Assembly (NCBI RefSeq): GCF_022568795.1
Contig: NZ_JAKZHU010000001.1
Coordinates: 2,666,001-2,730,000, forward strand
Direction: 5' to 3'
Source: Arsenicicoccus dermatophilus
GTDB taxonomy: Bacteria > Actinomycetota > Actinomycetes > Actinomycetales > Dermatophilaceae
DNA: 64,000 bases
Part shown: positions 23,510 to 34,915 of the stretch, in pieces
Layout: every line of letters begins with the position of its first letter
Numbering within the stretch: the stretch's first letter is position 1
Made by a program: the position numbers and the translations under genes
The notes under the pieces: model-generated
The model's database searches: none
Seen by the model: the letters and a program-made list of their open reading frames with translations, nothing else
What the model was told of the DNA's origin: nothing

Positions 23510-24337
23510 TCAGACGGGCGGCCCTGGCCCCGGCGCAGCGTTGCGACGCACCTGCGCCAGCGGTATGTCGCGCTCCGCGGCCAGCCGCTCCCACTCGCCT
23601 GCGGGGCGGGTCGCGAGGACGCGCGCCAGCCCCTCGTGGTCGTCCGCCCCGAAGAGCTCCCGGGCGCGCTCCCAGAAGTGCGGCTCCAGCGCGGCCAGCG
23701 CCACGTGCCCGTCGGCGGCGGCGTAGACCGCGTAGCCGGGCAGCCCGCCGCCGAGGAGGGCGCCGGGCGCGGTGAGCCCGTGCCGGGCGGGCACGCCCAG
23801 CTCGCCGGCGCAGTCCGCGAGCGCCACCTCCCGGCGGGTCCCCCGCCCGGTGCGGTCCCGCAGCAGCAGGGCCGCCAGGGCCTCCGAGACCGCCCGCTCG
23901 GCCCCCGCGAGGTCGGCCGCCAGCACCGCGGGCATCGCCGGCGGGGCGAGCGTGCCCGCCACCGCCTGATAGGTCAGGTCGTGGCCCGCCAGGTCGTCGT
24001 CCGGTGCGGGGTGCCCGACGATCGCCCCGTGGGAGAGCCGGGGCCACCGCTGCTGCAGCGCCGTCCAGCCCAGTCCCAGCCGCTCCAGCGAGGAGGTGCG
24101 GTGCGCCGTGACCAGCAGGTCGGCGTCGTCGAGGAGGGCGGCCAGGTCCACGGCGCCGGTCGCGCTCCTGAGGTCCAGGACCTGCACCTGCTGGCCGGCG
24201 CGCAGCTCGGCATACCACCCGGGCGCATAGCCGAGCAGCGGATCGCCCTGGGGCGGCTCGACCTTGACCACGTCCGCGCCCAGCCGCAGCAGGCGGGCAG
24301 CGGCCACCGGCCCGGGGACGTTGACGGCGAGGGTCAC
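23510..24337 (-). CDS. CaiB/BaiF-type CoA transferase, short form
   Basis: 275 aa from GTG at 24337. LAVNVPGPVAAARLLRLGADVVKVEPPQGDPL matches the N-terminal class III CoA-transferase/racemase domain, and VLDLRSATG carries the family Asp-Leu region; the C-terminal lid (ADGHVALAALEPHFWERA) is present. The length is well below the usual 350-400 residues, with a shortened middle. Function could be alpha-methylacyl-CoA racemase or CoA transfer; this is not decidable. A longer frame runs to 24523 but lacks family sequence. Confidence 0.75.
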   Translation of the reverse strand: MTLAVNVPGPVAAARLLRLGADVVKVEPPQGDPLLGYAPGWYAELRAGQQVQVLDLRSATGAVDLAALLDDADLLVTAHRTSSLERLGLGWTALQQRWPRLSHGAIVGHPAPDDDLAGHDLTYQAVAGTLAPPAMPAVLAADLAGAERAVSEALAALLLRDRTGRGTRREVALADCAGELGVPARHGLTAPGALLGGGLPGYAVYAAADGHVALAALEPHFWERARELFGADDHEGLARVLATRPAGEWERLAAERDIPLAQVRRNAAPGPGPPV

Positions 24338-24446
24338 GACGCGCCCCCCACGAGCGGCTTCTCGGGCGACATCCAGGCTCCTCTGGGACGGGTCTCGATC
24401 CAAGCGGACGGACGGGATTCCTGCAGGTCGGCAACCGCGCCAGACC

Positions 24447-24475
24447 TTGACTCCCCTGTCACCCGAATGGATGAT
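24447..24475 (+). promoter_or_regulatory. Promoter of the secreted aminopeptidase gene
   Basis: TTGACT, a 17-nt spacer and GATGAT form a good housekeeping-sigma promoter. Transcription would begin about 55 nt before the GTG at 24538, leaving room for the GAAGGAG ribosome site. Confidence 0.55.
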
Positions 24476-24537
24476 AGCCAGCCGGATCACCTCAGGCGAC
24501 CCCCTCCGACCGTCGCCGCTCACCCCGAAGGAGCATC

Positions 24538-26328
24538 GTGAGCCGCACCGCCACGCGCCCTGCCCTCGCCGTCGCCCTCTCCGCCCTCACCATCACCGGC
24601 CTCGTCGGCTCCGCCGCCGCGACGGGAAACCCCTCTCCGCTCGGCGCGCACCAGGCCGCCACGACGCCGTCCGCGGCCCCCGGCGGCATCGACCGCTCCC
24701 CCGTGTGGATCGTCTCCGGCGCGCAGGAGTACGCCCGCGACTTCGCCGGCGTCGCGCCCAAGGTGGGCACCGCCACCGACAAGGCCGGCACCCCCGTCGT
24801 CATCTCCACCCTGCCCGCCGACCGGCTCGCCGAGATGCACAACCCGCAGCCGGGCTTCCGCTGCGCCGGGTTCCGCGCCTTCGCCTCCCGGGCCGAGGCC
24901 GAGGCCTTCGTCGCCTCCGACCTGACCCGCCAGACCGTGGACCAGGCCTTCGCGGCGTACACGATCGACAACCAGGCCACCGTCAACCCCTGGCTCGGGC
25001 AGGTCGACCACACCCGCATCAAGGACACGATCACCCACCTGTCGACGGCCTACCCCAACCGCTACTACTCGAGCACCTACGGCAAGAAGGCCGCGGAGTG
25101 GATCAAGGACACCTGGTCCGGCCTGGCCGCCGGGCGCAGCGACGTCACCACCGAGCTGTTCACCGACTGCCCCGACTGCTCCACCCAGCCGTCGGTCCTG
25201 ATGACGGTCAAGGGCACCGAGCAGCCTGACGAGATCGTCGTCATCGGCGGTCACATCGACTCCATCTCCAAGACCGGCTCCGGCGACGCCATGAAGGCCC
25301 CCGGCGCCGACGACAACGCCTCCGGCACCGCCACCGTCACCGAGATCGCCCGCGTCGCCCTCGCCAGCGGCTGGCGGCCCAAGCGCACCGTCGTGTTCGC
25401 GGGCTACGCCGCCGAGGAGGTCGGCCTGCGCGGCTCTGCCGCGGTCGCCAAGTCCTTCAAGACCGGCGGCAAGAACGTCGTGGGCGTCCTGCAGCTCGAC
25501 ATGACGAACTACCGCCCGGCAAAGGGCCCCGACATGGCCTTCCTGACGGACAACGTCAACGTCCCGCTGACCGACTTCAGCAAGAGCCTGTTCGACACCT
25601 ACCTCAAGCCCGCCGGACTCACCCGCGGGGAGCTGACCTGCGGCTACGCCTGCTCCGACCATGCCTCCTGGACGAGCCAGGGATACCCCTCGACGATGGC
25701 CGCCGAGGCGCAGATCTTCCCCAAGCTGCACACCACCGGCGACACGCTGGAGTCGCTCGGTGGCTCGGCCCAGGTCTCGGAGAAGTACGCCAAGTTCGGG
25801 CTCGCCTTCCTGGGCGAGCTGGCCAAGACGTCGGGTGCGGCCCCCACACCCGCCCCGACCGGCGCGCCGACGAGCAGCCCCGCTCCGACGCCGACCGCCA
25901 CCGCCACGCCGACCAGCACCCCCACCGCCACGCCGACCGCCACCGCCACCCCGACGGCCACCACGGCGCCCACGCCCACCAGCGCCCCCACCGCCACGCC
26001 GACCAGCACCCCCGCCCCCGGGGGTCTGCAGAACGACGTCCCCCTCACGGGTCTGTCCGGGGCTCGCGGCTCGTGGACGCCCTTCACCGTCGAGGTGCCG
26101 TCGGGTGCGAGCACCCTCACCATCACAGCCACCGGCGGACGAGGTGTCGTGGACCTCTTCGTCAAGCACGGCTCGGCCCCCACGACCACGAGCCACGACT
26201 GCCACCCGGTCCTCAACGGCCTGTCCTCCACCTGCCGCTTCCGGGCGCCCAAGGCCGGGACCTACCACATCGCCCTGCGCGGCTACTCCCCCTACACGGG
26301 TGCGACCCTCAAGGCCACCTGGCGCTGA
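24538..26328 (+). CDS. Secreted M28 family zinc aminopeptidase with Thr/Pro linker and C-terminal PPC-like domain
   Basis: 596 aa from GTG after GAAGGAGCATC. Residues 1-29 are a signal peptide (LAVALSALTITGLVGSAAA). A propeptide region follows, then the M28E peptidase domain, about 150-430, with the two-zinc ligands in order: VIGGHIDS, GADDNASG, YAAEEVGLRG (catalytic Glu), LQLDMTNY and KLHTTGDT. CxxC and C..C pairs suggest disulfides. Residues about 435-496 are a TPT/ATP-rich linker, and the last 95 form a pre-peptidase C-terminal-like beta domain (VPSGASTLTITATGG). It is likely released outside the cell to take amino acids from peptides, as in the Streptomyces and Vibrio leucyl aminopeptidases. 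Confidence 0.92.
   Translation: MSRTATRPALAVALSALTITGLVGSAAATGNPSPLGAHQAATTPSAAPGGIDRSPVWIVSGAQEYARDFAGVAPKVGTATDKAGTPVVISTLPADRLAEMHNPQPGFRCAGFRAFASRAEAEAFVASDLTRQTVDQAFAAYTIDNQATVNPWLGQVDHTRIKDTITHLSTAYPNRYYSSTYGKKAAEWIKDTWSGLAAGRSDVTTELFTDCPDCSTQPSVLMTVKGTEQPDEIVVIGGHIDSISKTGSGDAMKAPGADDNASGTATVTEIARVALASGWRPKRTVVFAGYAAEEVGLRGSAAVAKSFKTGGKNVVGVLQLDMTNYRPAKGPDMAFLTDNVNVPLTDFSKSLFDTYLKPAGLTRGELTCGYACSDHASWTSQGYPSTMAAEAQIFPKLHTTGDTLESLGGSAQVSEKYAKFGLAFLGELAKTSGAAPTPAPTGAPTSSPAPTPTATATPTSTPTATPTATATPTATTAPTPTSAPTATPTSTPAPGGLQNDVPLTGLSGARGSWTPFTVEVPSGASTLTITATGGRGVVDLFVKHGSAPTTTSHDCHPVLNGLSSTCRFRAPKAGTYHIALRGYSPYTGATLKATWR
25848..26020 (+). repeat. Low-complexity coding repeat (ACC/GCC/CCG codons)
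   Basis: Degenerate repeats of ACCGCCACGCCGACC-type units encode the Thr/Pro/Ala linker of the M28 aminopeptidase. Such tracts can change length by slippage. Confidence 0.8.
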
Positions 26329-26372
26329 GCCCGCCTCGCCGGGCGGCCTGCCCGCCCGGCGCAGCACCCGAC

Positions 26373-26405
26373 GTGAGCCCCCGAGCCCCAGGCCCGGGGG
26401 CTCAC
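26373..26405 (+). terminator. Hairpin after the aminopeptidase gene
   Basis: An 11-bp perfect stem (GTGAGCCCCCG / CGGGGGCTCAC) with an 11-nt loop lies 45 nt after the stop at 26328. A second, GC-only hairpin (GCCGGGCGG/CCGCCCGGC type) just upstream near 26338 may assist. Confidence 0.65.
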
Positions 26406-26530
26406 GCGCGCCCGCCTGCGGGCGGCGGGCCCCAGGGGAGGGTCCGAGCGGAGCGGACGCCCGGCCACGGCGAGCCTGGCTCCGACGAGACACGGACCTG
26501 ACGGGACAGGAGCGGACAGGCTCCGGCACG

Positions 26531-26565
26531 ACGAAGGCCCCGGTCGTGACGACCGGGGCCTTCGT
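26531..26565 (-). terminator. Hairpin downstream of tRNA-Tyr
   Basis: A 15-bp perfect stem (ACGAAGGCCCCGGTC) with a 5-nt loop begins 7 nt after the CCA end of tRNA-Tyr on the minus strand. Confidence 0.75.
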
Positions 26566-26571
26566 GCTGGC

Positions 26572-26655
26572 TGGTGGCGGGTGAAGGATTCGAACCTTCG
26601 TAGCTTTCGCGACGGATTTACAGTCCGCTCCCATTGGCCGCTCGGGCAACCCGCC
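26572..26655 (-). tRNA. tRNA-Tyr (anticodon GTA)
   Basis: Minus-strand class II tRNA: acceptor GGCGGGT/ACCCGCC, anticodon stem CGGACTGTAAATCCG (GTA), a long variable arm, T-arm GAAGG/CCTTC with TTCGAAT, discriminator A and encoded CCA. Confidence 0.95.
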
Positions 26656-26833
26656 AGGTGCGTCGGCAAGCATAGCAAGCACGAGCAGGTATGCCGAATC
26701 CGCTGCCGGGGGCAAGTTCCCGGCCCGGTCCGCGCCCCGCAAGGCCGACGAACCCGCCGCCGCGGGACCGTCATACGGCCGGATCTTTGCCAGACTGGCC
26801 TGCAACCCACCGATCCCGATCCGAGGAGGAGCC

Positions 26834-27331
26834 ATGGCGGACAGCTCGTTCGACATCGTCAGCAAGGTCGACAAGCAGGAGGTCGACAACGCCCTCAACC
26901 AGGCGGCCAAGGAGGTCGCGCAGCGCTACGACTTCAAGGGCGTGGGCGCCTCCATCGAGTGGAGCGGCGACAACGTCCTGATCAAGGCCAACACCCCCGA
27001 GCGGTGCGCGGCGGTCCTCGACGTCTTCGAGACCAAGCTGGTGCGCCGCGGCGTGTCCCTCAAGTCCTTCGACTTCGGCGAGGACAAGGAGGCCAAGCCG
27101 TCGGGCAAGGAGTACCGCCTCGAGGGCGCCATGCGTGACGGCATCACCCAGGACAACGCCAAGAAGATCTCCAAGCTGATCCGCGACGAGGGCCCCAAGT
27201 CCGTCAAGGCGCAGATCCAGGGCGACGAGCTGCGGGTCATCTCCAAGTCCCGCGACGACCTGCAGGCCGTGCAGCGGCTGGTCAAGGAGGCGGACCTGGA
27301 CTTCGCGGTCCAGTTCACGAACTACCGCTGA
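26834..27331 (+). CDS. yajQ: YajQ family nucleotide-binding protein
   Basis: 165 aa, full length. [37 protein letters not shown] and the C-terminal [13 protein letters not shown] are hallmark YajQ (UPF0234) segments; the fold is two ferredoxin-like domains. Some members bind cyclic di-GMP and act with transcription regulators. ATG is preceded by GAGGAGGAGCC. It stands alone, ending in a terminator hairpin. Confidence 0.95.
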   Translation: MADSSFDIVSKVDKQEVDNALNQAAKEVAQRYDFKGVGASIEWSGDNVLIKANTPERCAAVLDVFETKLVRRGVSLKSFDFGEDKEAKPSGKEYRLEGAMRDGITQDNAKKISKLIRDEGPKSVKAQIQGDELRVISKSRDDLQAVQRLVKEADLDFAVQFTNYR

Positions 27332-27346
27332 TCCGAGACGGTATGC

Positions 27347-27388
27347 CGACGGCGTCCGCGCACCTCACGGGGTGTGCGGGCGCCGTCG
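27347..27388. terminator. Terminator between yajQ and the VOC gene
   Basis: An 18-bp stem with two G-T pairs (left arm CGACGGCGTCCGCGCACC) and a 6-nt loop starts 15 nt after the yajQ stop, between convergent genes. Confidence 0.7.
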
Positions 27389-27453
27389 CACGTGGGGTGT
27401 CCGGGGCCGCCGGTCCGCGGGTGGTCCGCCGGCCGTTCGGGCGGGACGAGGGG

Positions 27454-28164
27454 CTAGCCGGCGAACACGCAGAACTCATGGCCCTCGGGGCTCGCGAGCA
27501 CCCACCAGGGCTGCTCCTCGTCGCCGGCCCGCAGCACGGTCGCGCCGTCGCGCACGAGCTCCGCGGCGGCCTCGGCGGGCGACGTGCCGGGTCGGGTCGT
27601 CAGGTCCCAGTGCACGCGGTCCTTGCCGACCTTGGGCTCGGGGACGGGCACGAAGACCACCGACTCGAAGGGCAGCCCCGGCGGGCAGAGCCACCACCAG
27701 GGGTGCTCCGGGTCGTGCCCGGGCTCGCCGCCGAGATGACGGGACCACCAACGGACCTCGGCCTCGGGGTCGGCGCAGTCGACGACGAGCTCGTAGACGC
27801 GATAGCCGTCGGCCCGCTCGTCGGTGCGGCCGAACGCGCACAGCTCACCGCCCTCGGGGTCGCGCAGCACCGTCCAGCCGCGGTCCACGACCGGGGTCGC
27901 GCCCGCGCGCACGAGGTCGGCGACGTCCCGGGTGTGCACGTCCAGGTGGACGCGGTTCTTGGCCGACCGGGGCTCGGGGACCGGCTCCAGCCAGATCCGA
28001 CGGGCCGGGTCCCGCTCCTCCGCGGGCGCGTCGTCACGCAGCACCACCTGCCCGTCCTGCTCCTGCGCCACGAGACCCGTGGCGCAGGACCAGAACTCGC
28101 CCATCGTGGCGGGATCGCAGGCGTCCATGACGAGGCACTGGTACCGCAGCAAGGGGTCGCTCAT
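27454..28164 (-). CDS. VOC (glyoxalase/bleomycin-resistance fold) protein, two domains
   Basis: 236 aa from ATG at 28164 (MSDPLLRYQCLVMDACDPAT). Two repeated VOC modules are seen: residues about 5-112 ending NRVHLDVHTRDVADLV...GGELCAFG, and about 120-236 ending DRVHWDLTTRPGTSP...GHEFCVFAG. The matched VHLDV/VHWDL and C-terminal E-F/L-C-F/AF segments mark an internal duplication. Members include dioxygenases, lyases and antibiotic-binding proteins; no function is assigned. The frame stays open upstream antisense to pepN, which is ignored. Confidence 0.82.
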   Translation of the reverse strand: MSDPLLRYQCLVMDACDPATMGEFWSCATGLVAQEQDGQVVLRDDAPAEERDPARRIWLEPVPEPRSAKNRVHLDVHTRDVADLVRAGATPVVDRGWTVLRDPEGGELCAFGRTDERADGYRVYELVVDCADPEAEVRWWSRHLGGEPGHDPEHPWWWLCPPGLPFESVVFVPVPEPKVGKDRVHWDLTTRPGTSPAEAAAELVRDGATVLRAGDEEQPWWVLASPEGHEFCVFAG

Positions 28165-28181
28165 GGGGCCAGCATGACGCA

Positions 28182-28224
28182 GGCGCGTCCCGCCCTGCTC
28201 GGTGGGAGCCGGGCGGGACGCGCC
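28182..28224 (-). terminator. Terminator of pepN
   Basis: A 14-bp perfect stem (GGCGCGTCCCGCCC) with a 15-nt loop begins 10 nt after the pepN stop. Confidence 0.75.
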
Positions 28225-28234
28225 GGACCGCGGA

Positions 28235-30730
<2,496 letters not shown>

Positions 30731-30784
30731 GGCCCCACGGTGCCACATGCCGCGCACCACGGCCGTGCCGGGGTGACCGGGCGT

Positions 30785-32860
30785 TCAGCCGACGGGATCG
30801 GCCGGCACCAGGTGGCTGTCGGTCTGCCGGCCCGTCAGCTGGTGCCGCACCGACAGGTCCGCCTCCGCCAGCGCCTCCCACAGGCCGGACTCGGTGTGGT
30901 GGTCGGTGTGGGCGATGCCGACGACGACCCTCACGTCGGGGGCGTTGTCCTCCAGGTCGGCGTCGAGCCGGCGTCGCAGCAGCGCCAGCCGATCGGCGGT
31001 CGGGATCACCATCGCCAGGTCCCGGGTGCTCACCCGGCCCACCAGGCCACGGCCGCGCGCCAGCTCGTGCAGGCTCGTCGCCACGAGGACCAGGTCGTTC
31101 TCCAGGGACAGGGTCGGCCCCTCGCCCCGCGGCAGCACGCGGGCCAGGAGCACGCCGCTGCGGTTGGACGGCGGCAGCTCGAGGTAGTCGCGGGACAGAC
31201 CTTCGCGGGTGAGGACGCCGGTCGTCGGATCGGTCTGGGACAGGGCGTGCAGGGTGGCCAGGGCCGCGCCGCTCTCCAGCCGGATGTGCACGGCGAGCAC
31301 CGCCGCCGCCCCGGCGAACACGACGGTGGCCAGCGCCAGGGCCAGACCGTCCCGCGCGGGCTCGGGGCCCATCAGCGCGGCGGCAGCCGTCTGCAGCGGG
31401 AGCAGCACCGCCATCGTCCTGGTGAACTTGGGCGACAGCAGCGTGCCGGCCATCAGCACGGGGAAGGTCACGAGCTGCATGGCCATCGCGCGGACGTCCG
31501 TGGACCCCGACCCGGCGACGACCCCCACGCTCGTGGGCACGAGGAGCAGCACCAGGGCCTGCGCCACCCGCACGTCCGGGTGCGGGTGCTGGGCGAGCCA
31601 CACCCCGCCACCCGCCAGCACCAGGCAGGCCGCGGCCGCCATCGCGCTGTGCTGCAGGTCCCAGGGGGCCACGCGCGGCAGCGCGCTCAGCAGGAGGCCG
31701 GACGCGGCCAGCCACCAGCCGAGGACCCGCCACTCCGCCGGCGACCACGGCAGCCGCCCGTGCTCGACGGGCGGGGGCGGCGTCGTCACCGGGGCGGGCA
31801 CCCCGATCGGCTGGTAGCCCTCCGGGTCGAAGGTCTCGGTCGCCGTGGCGTCGACGGACACCTGCGCCCGGGTCACCATCTGACGGGCCCGCTCCACCAT
31901 CGGGACGAGCTGTCCGGAGACCAGGAGATCCAGCGGGACCCCGGCGACCACGCCGGCGCTCGCGGTGACCGGACGCTGCGGGCTCGCCATGCGCACCGCC
32001 CGGAGCAGGCTCGGCACGAGCAGCTCCGGCTCCACGTCGCTGACCACGACGAACTCGTGGTCCACGAAGCGGCTCACCAGGTGGCTGCGGTGGTGCGCCT
32101 TGCCCAGCCCGGCACCCACGCGGGCCAGCACCTGGTCCGAGACCGCGCCGCCCCACGCCGCCACCGCCTCCTCGAAGCCGTCGAGGGTGATCGAGATGAC
32201 CGCCACGGACTGCTGCGCGTCCGGCTCCAGGCTCCACTCGCGCAGCTCGTGCTCGAGCCCGCGGCGGTTGAGCACCTCGGTGACCGGGTCGAGGCGGGTC
32301 GTCTGCAGCACCGCCCGCTCCCGCCGCCGGATGCGCCCGAGGCCCACCGACGCCGCCGTCGCCGGCAGCAGGTTGGCCACGACCGCGCACGACACCAGGC
32401 CCAGGGAGGACGCGAGCGGACGCTCGACGGGTCCCATCAGCAGGACCGACAGGACCGTGACGAGGCACCAGACGACGACGGCGCGACGCGGCTGGCACAG
32501 GTAGCCCGCCAGCATCCCGACCATCCCCACCAGCCAGAACCACGCCACCCCCGGACGGGGAGCCACCAGGAAGATCGAGAAGAGCGCCGTGGCCAGGGTC
32601 GCGCAGACCGCCACCGCCGGGGACCACCAGGTCTCCACCCAGCCGGGCGAGCGCAGCGTCAGGCCCACCTGCAGGAGGTAGAACAGCGCCACCAGGACGA
32701 AGCCGAGCATCCCGTCGGAGGTCACCCCGCCGGACGAGGCCAGGTCGAAGGCACCCACGACGATCGCGCCGAGAGGCGCCACGCAGAGCATGTAGCGCGC
32801 CTCCGGGACCTGCTGCCGACGGGGCTGCGCCTGCGCCCTCGTCCAGGCCGTCGCGCTCAT
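30785..32860 (-). CDS. Membrane protein with two degenerate GGDEF domains
   Basis: 691 aa in two similar halves. Half one: membrane helices between about 28 and 170 (APLGAIVVGAFDLAS; GMLGFVLVALFYLLQVGL), then a GGDEF-like domain opening TRLDPVTEVLNRRGLEHEL near 188, whose active site reads SRFVDHEF instead of RxGGDEF (about 262-269). Half two: helices about 375-520, then SQTDPTTGVLTREGL near 540, with RVSTRDLAMV (about 607) at the active-site position. Neither site could bind metal and GTP normally, so diguanylate cyclase activity is unlikely; a receptor or scaffold role is possible. No EAL domain. GAGGAC precedes the ATG. Confidence 0.72.
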   Translation of the reverse strand: MSATAWTRAQAQPRRQQVPEARYMLCVAPLGAIVVGAFDLASSGGVTSDGMLGFVLVALFYLLQVGLTLRSPGWVETWWSPAVAVCATLATALFSIFLVAPRPGVAWFWLVGMVGMLAGYLCQPRRAVVVWCLVTVLSVLLMGPVERPLASSLGLVSCAVVANLLPATAASVGLGRIRRRERAVLQTTRLDPVTEVLNRRGLEHELREWSLEPDAQQSVAVISITLDGFEEAVAAWGGAVSDQVLARVGAGLGKAHHRSHLVSRFVDHEFVVVSDVEPELLVPSLLRAVRMASPQRPVTASAGVVAGVPLDLLVSGQLVPMVERARQMVTRAQVSVDATATETFDPEGYQPIGVPAPVTTPPPPVEHGRLPWSPAEWRVLGWWLAASGLLLSALPRVAPWDLQHSAMAAAACLVLAGGGVWLAQHPHPDVRVAQALVLLLVPTSVGVVAGSGSTDVRAMAMQLVTFPVLMAGTLLSPKFTRTMAVLLPLQTAAAALMGPEPARDGLALALATVVFAGAAAVLAVHIRLESGAALATLHALSQTDPTTGVLTREGLSRDYLELPPSNRSGVLLARVLPRGEGPTLSLENDLVLVATSLHELARGRGLVGRVSTRDLAMVIPTADRLALLRRRLDADLEDNAPDVRVVVGIAHTDHHTESGLWEALAEADLSVRHQLTGRQTDSHLVPADPVG

Positions 32861-33059
32861 CGATGTCCTCGGGGTGGGATCCGGGCCGGTGCGGATCCCG
32901 CCCGACGTCGGACCAGGGTAGCCGGGCCGGTCCGGACGCCGCAGCCCGGCGGGGTCCACGCCCTCGGTCGTCGCGTCCTGGCGGTGACGGGTCGTCAGGC
33001 GCGGCGGTATGCCGACGCGGGCGGGACCGGGGGACGAGCCTGCGCCGGCCCCCGGTGGC

Positions 33060-34829
33060 TCAGGAGCCCGTGCGCCGCAGCACCACCAGCCCGGCCTCGG
33101 ACCGGAACTGCGCGGGTCGGAAGTACTCCAGTCCCGAGACCACCTCGTGGGTGTCCCGCAGCGCCGCCAGGATCGGGTCGCGGTGCATCATCGCCTCGAT
33201 CCCGTCGCCCTGGATGGCATCCGTGGACACCAGGACGACGTCCGGGGTGCGGCCCGTCCGGCGCATCCAGTCCACGGTGTACCTCCCCTCGCCGCCGAAG
33301 TCCTCGAGCCAGATGATGTTGGTGTTCGCGCGGGCGCCCGTCGTCAGGAAGGCTCCGGTGACGGCGCCATACACCATGAGCGTCTCGCCGGGTCGGACCC
33401 AGCGGTCGGTCGTGCGCTGCACGAGCTGCAGGTGCCACAGCTCCCGGCCGCCGGAGTAGAGGCCGGAGTAGGCGCCGGAGGGGGCAGGGGTCAGCGCCTG
33501 CCACGGGGGGCCGGAGTAGAAGTTGGTCGCGAGCTGGGTCAGCGCCAGGGTGACCGTGGAGACGAGCACGAAGGCCCGCAACGGCCGGGTCTCCACCCGC
33601 CCGCGGATGCCTTGGACGACCCGGGCGGCCCCCACGGTCGTCGCGATGGCGAGCGCGACCGAGGCGGGCGGGAACTCGCCGTACCACGGGCCCGCAAAGG
33701 TCGTCGCCGCCACCGCCGGGTGGCCCACGACCGCCGTGGGCGTGGCGAGGAGCAGCAGGGTCGTGACCTCCGGGTCGCGCCGGCTGGTCACCCACCACAG
33801 GCACACCGGGACCAGCAGGATCGCGGTGTACAGCTGGATGGAGCCGGAGTAGCGCATGACGTTGCTGTTGTGGAGCCACAGCGACAGCAGGCTCGTCAGC
33901 CCCAGGACCACGGGCAGGACCACCAGCGCCCACTGGCGCCACCGGGGTGCCAGGCGCGGTATGGCGGCGCTCGCGGCGAGCAGGACCGCGGGCAGGCGCA
34001 CCGGCGTGGTCAGCTCCTTGAGCCAGGACAGGCTGGTGAAGGTCAGCCGTTCCACCGGGGTCGACCGCGGACGCTGGTAGTCCACGGTGTAGGTGATCGT
34101 CTCCTGGATCCGGGGCCAGCCCACGACGCCCAGGAAGTAGCCCGCCACGGGCACGGTGACGAGCAGCGCCGCGCCGAGCAGCCACCAGACCGCCGCCCGG
34201 CGACCCGCCCGCCACAGCAGCACGGCGAGGACGACCAGGGACAGGCCGACGGCCGGCAGCAGCGACTGCAGGGACACCGCCCCGAGCGGCGCCAGCAGGC
34301 CCACCGGCAGGACCCAGCGACGAGCCTGATCCGGTGGGCCCAGCACCGCCGCCATCCCGCAGCAGCTCAGCACCACCATGGCCAGCGTGGGGACGGTGTT
34401 GTACGACAGGCCAACCACGTGGTAGCTCGTGACGATCAGGGAGGCCGAGACCGCCACGAAGGCGATCAGCGGGCGCAGCCGGGTCCGCAGGGCGCGGTAG
34501 CACAGGATCCCCACGAGCAGCGCGACGAGCAGGTAGCAGTAGCGGTAGGCCAGCACGATGCCGGTCTGGCCCACCAGGTGGGTCCACACCCAGACGAACG
34601 GCGCGCCCGCGGCCGAGCCGACGGCCTGCGCGTTCATCTCGTCGCCGAACAGGCTGTCCCCCTGCGCGATCCGCTGGGCGAGGGCCACCACGTGCGAGCC
34701 GTCGTAGAGGTCCGCGCCGGAGCGGACGCGCACGAGGAACCACAGCAGGAGGCCGAGGGCGGCGAGACCGACGCCTCGCTCCTCGCGGGTGGCGCGGGCC
34801 CAGGCGGCCCGCGGGCCGGCGATCGACAT
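33060..34829 (-). CDS. Polytopic membrane protein, GT-C glycosyltransferase-like
   Basis: 589 aa with about 11-12 hydrophobic helices (GVGLAALGLLLWFLVRV, YCYLLVALLVGILCYRAL, LLGAALLVTVPVAGYFLG) and a C-terminal soluble domain of about 120 residues (ETLMVYGAVTGAFL...VVLVSTDAIQGDGIEAMM). An acidic ADLYDGSHV in the first extracytoplasmic loop fits the catalytic position of GT-C enzymes, which use polyprenyl-phosphate sugars. No named family was recognised. ATG at 34829 follows TGGAGG; a TAGGGT box lies about 40 nt upstream. It may modify cell-surface glycans, by inference only. Confidence 0.65.
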   Translation of the reverse strand: MSIAGPRAAWARATREERGVGLAALGLLLWFLVRVRSGADLYDGSHVVALAQRIAQGDSLFGDEMNAQAVGSAAGAPFVWVWTHLVGQTGIVLAYRYCYLLVALLVGILCYRALRTRLRPLIAFVAVSASLIVTSYHVVGLSYNTVPTLAMVVLSCCGMAAVLGPPDQARRWVLPVGLLAPLGAVSLQSLLPAVGLSLVVLAVLLWRAGRRAAVWWLLGAALLVTVPVAGYFLGVVGWPRIQETITYTVDYQRPRSTPVERLTFTSLSWLKELTTPVRLPAVLLAASAAIPRLAPRWRQWALVVLPVVLGLTSLLSLWLHNSNVMRYSGSIQLYTAILLVPVCLWWVTSRRDPEVTTLLLLATPTAVVGHPAVAATTFAGPWYGEFPPASVALAIATTVGAARVVQGIRGRVETRPLRAFVLVSTVTLALTQLATNFYSGPPWQALTPAPSGAYSGLYSGGRELWHLQLVQRTTDRWVRPGETLMVYGAVTGAFLTTGARANTNIIWLEDFGGEGRYTVDWMRRTGRTPDVVLVSTDAIQGDGIEAMMHRDPILAALRDTHEVVSGLEYFRPAQFRSEAGLVVLRRTGS

Positions 34830-34915
34830 CGTGGGGGTCCTCCAGGTCGTCCGGCGCAGCTCCCTACACCCTACCGGCGGGGTCGCCGGGCACCGCGCAC
34901 GCACGCCGGGCCCGG

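Noticed and set aside
25848-26020. Possible CRISPR-like direct repeats
   Set aside because: The repeats are short, in frame and vary by codon. They encode the Thr/Pro linker of a peptidase; there are no spacers and no cas genes.
30785-32860. Active diguanylate cyclase
   Set aside because: Neither GGDEF-like domain keeps the GG(D/E)EF metal/GTP site, so the name would be misleading.
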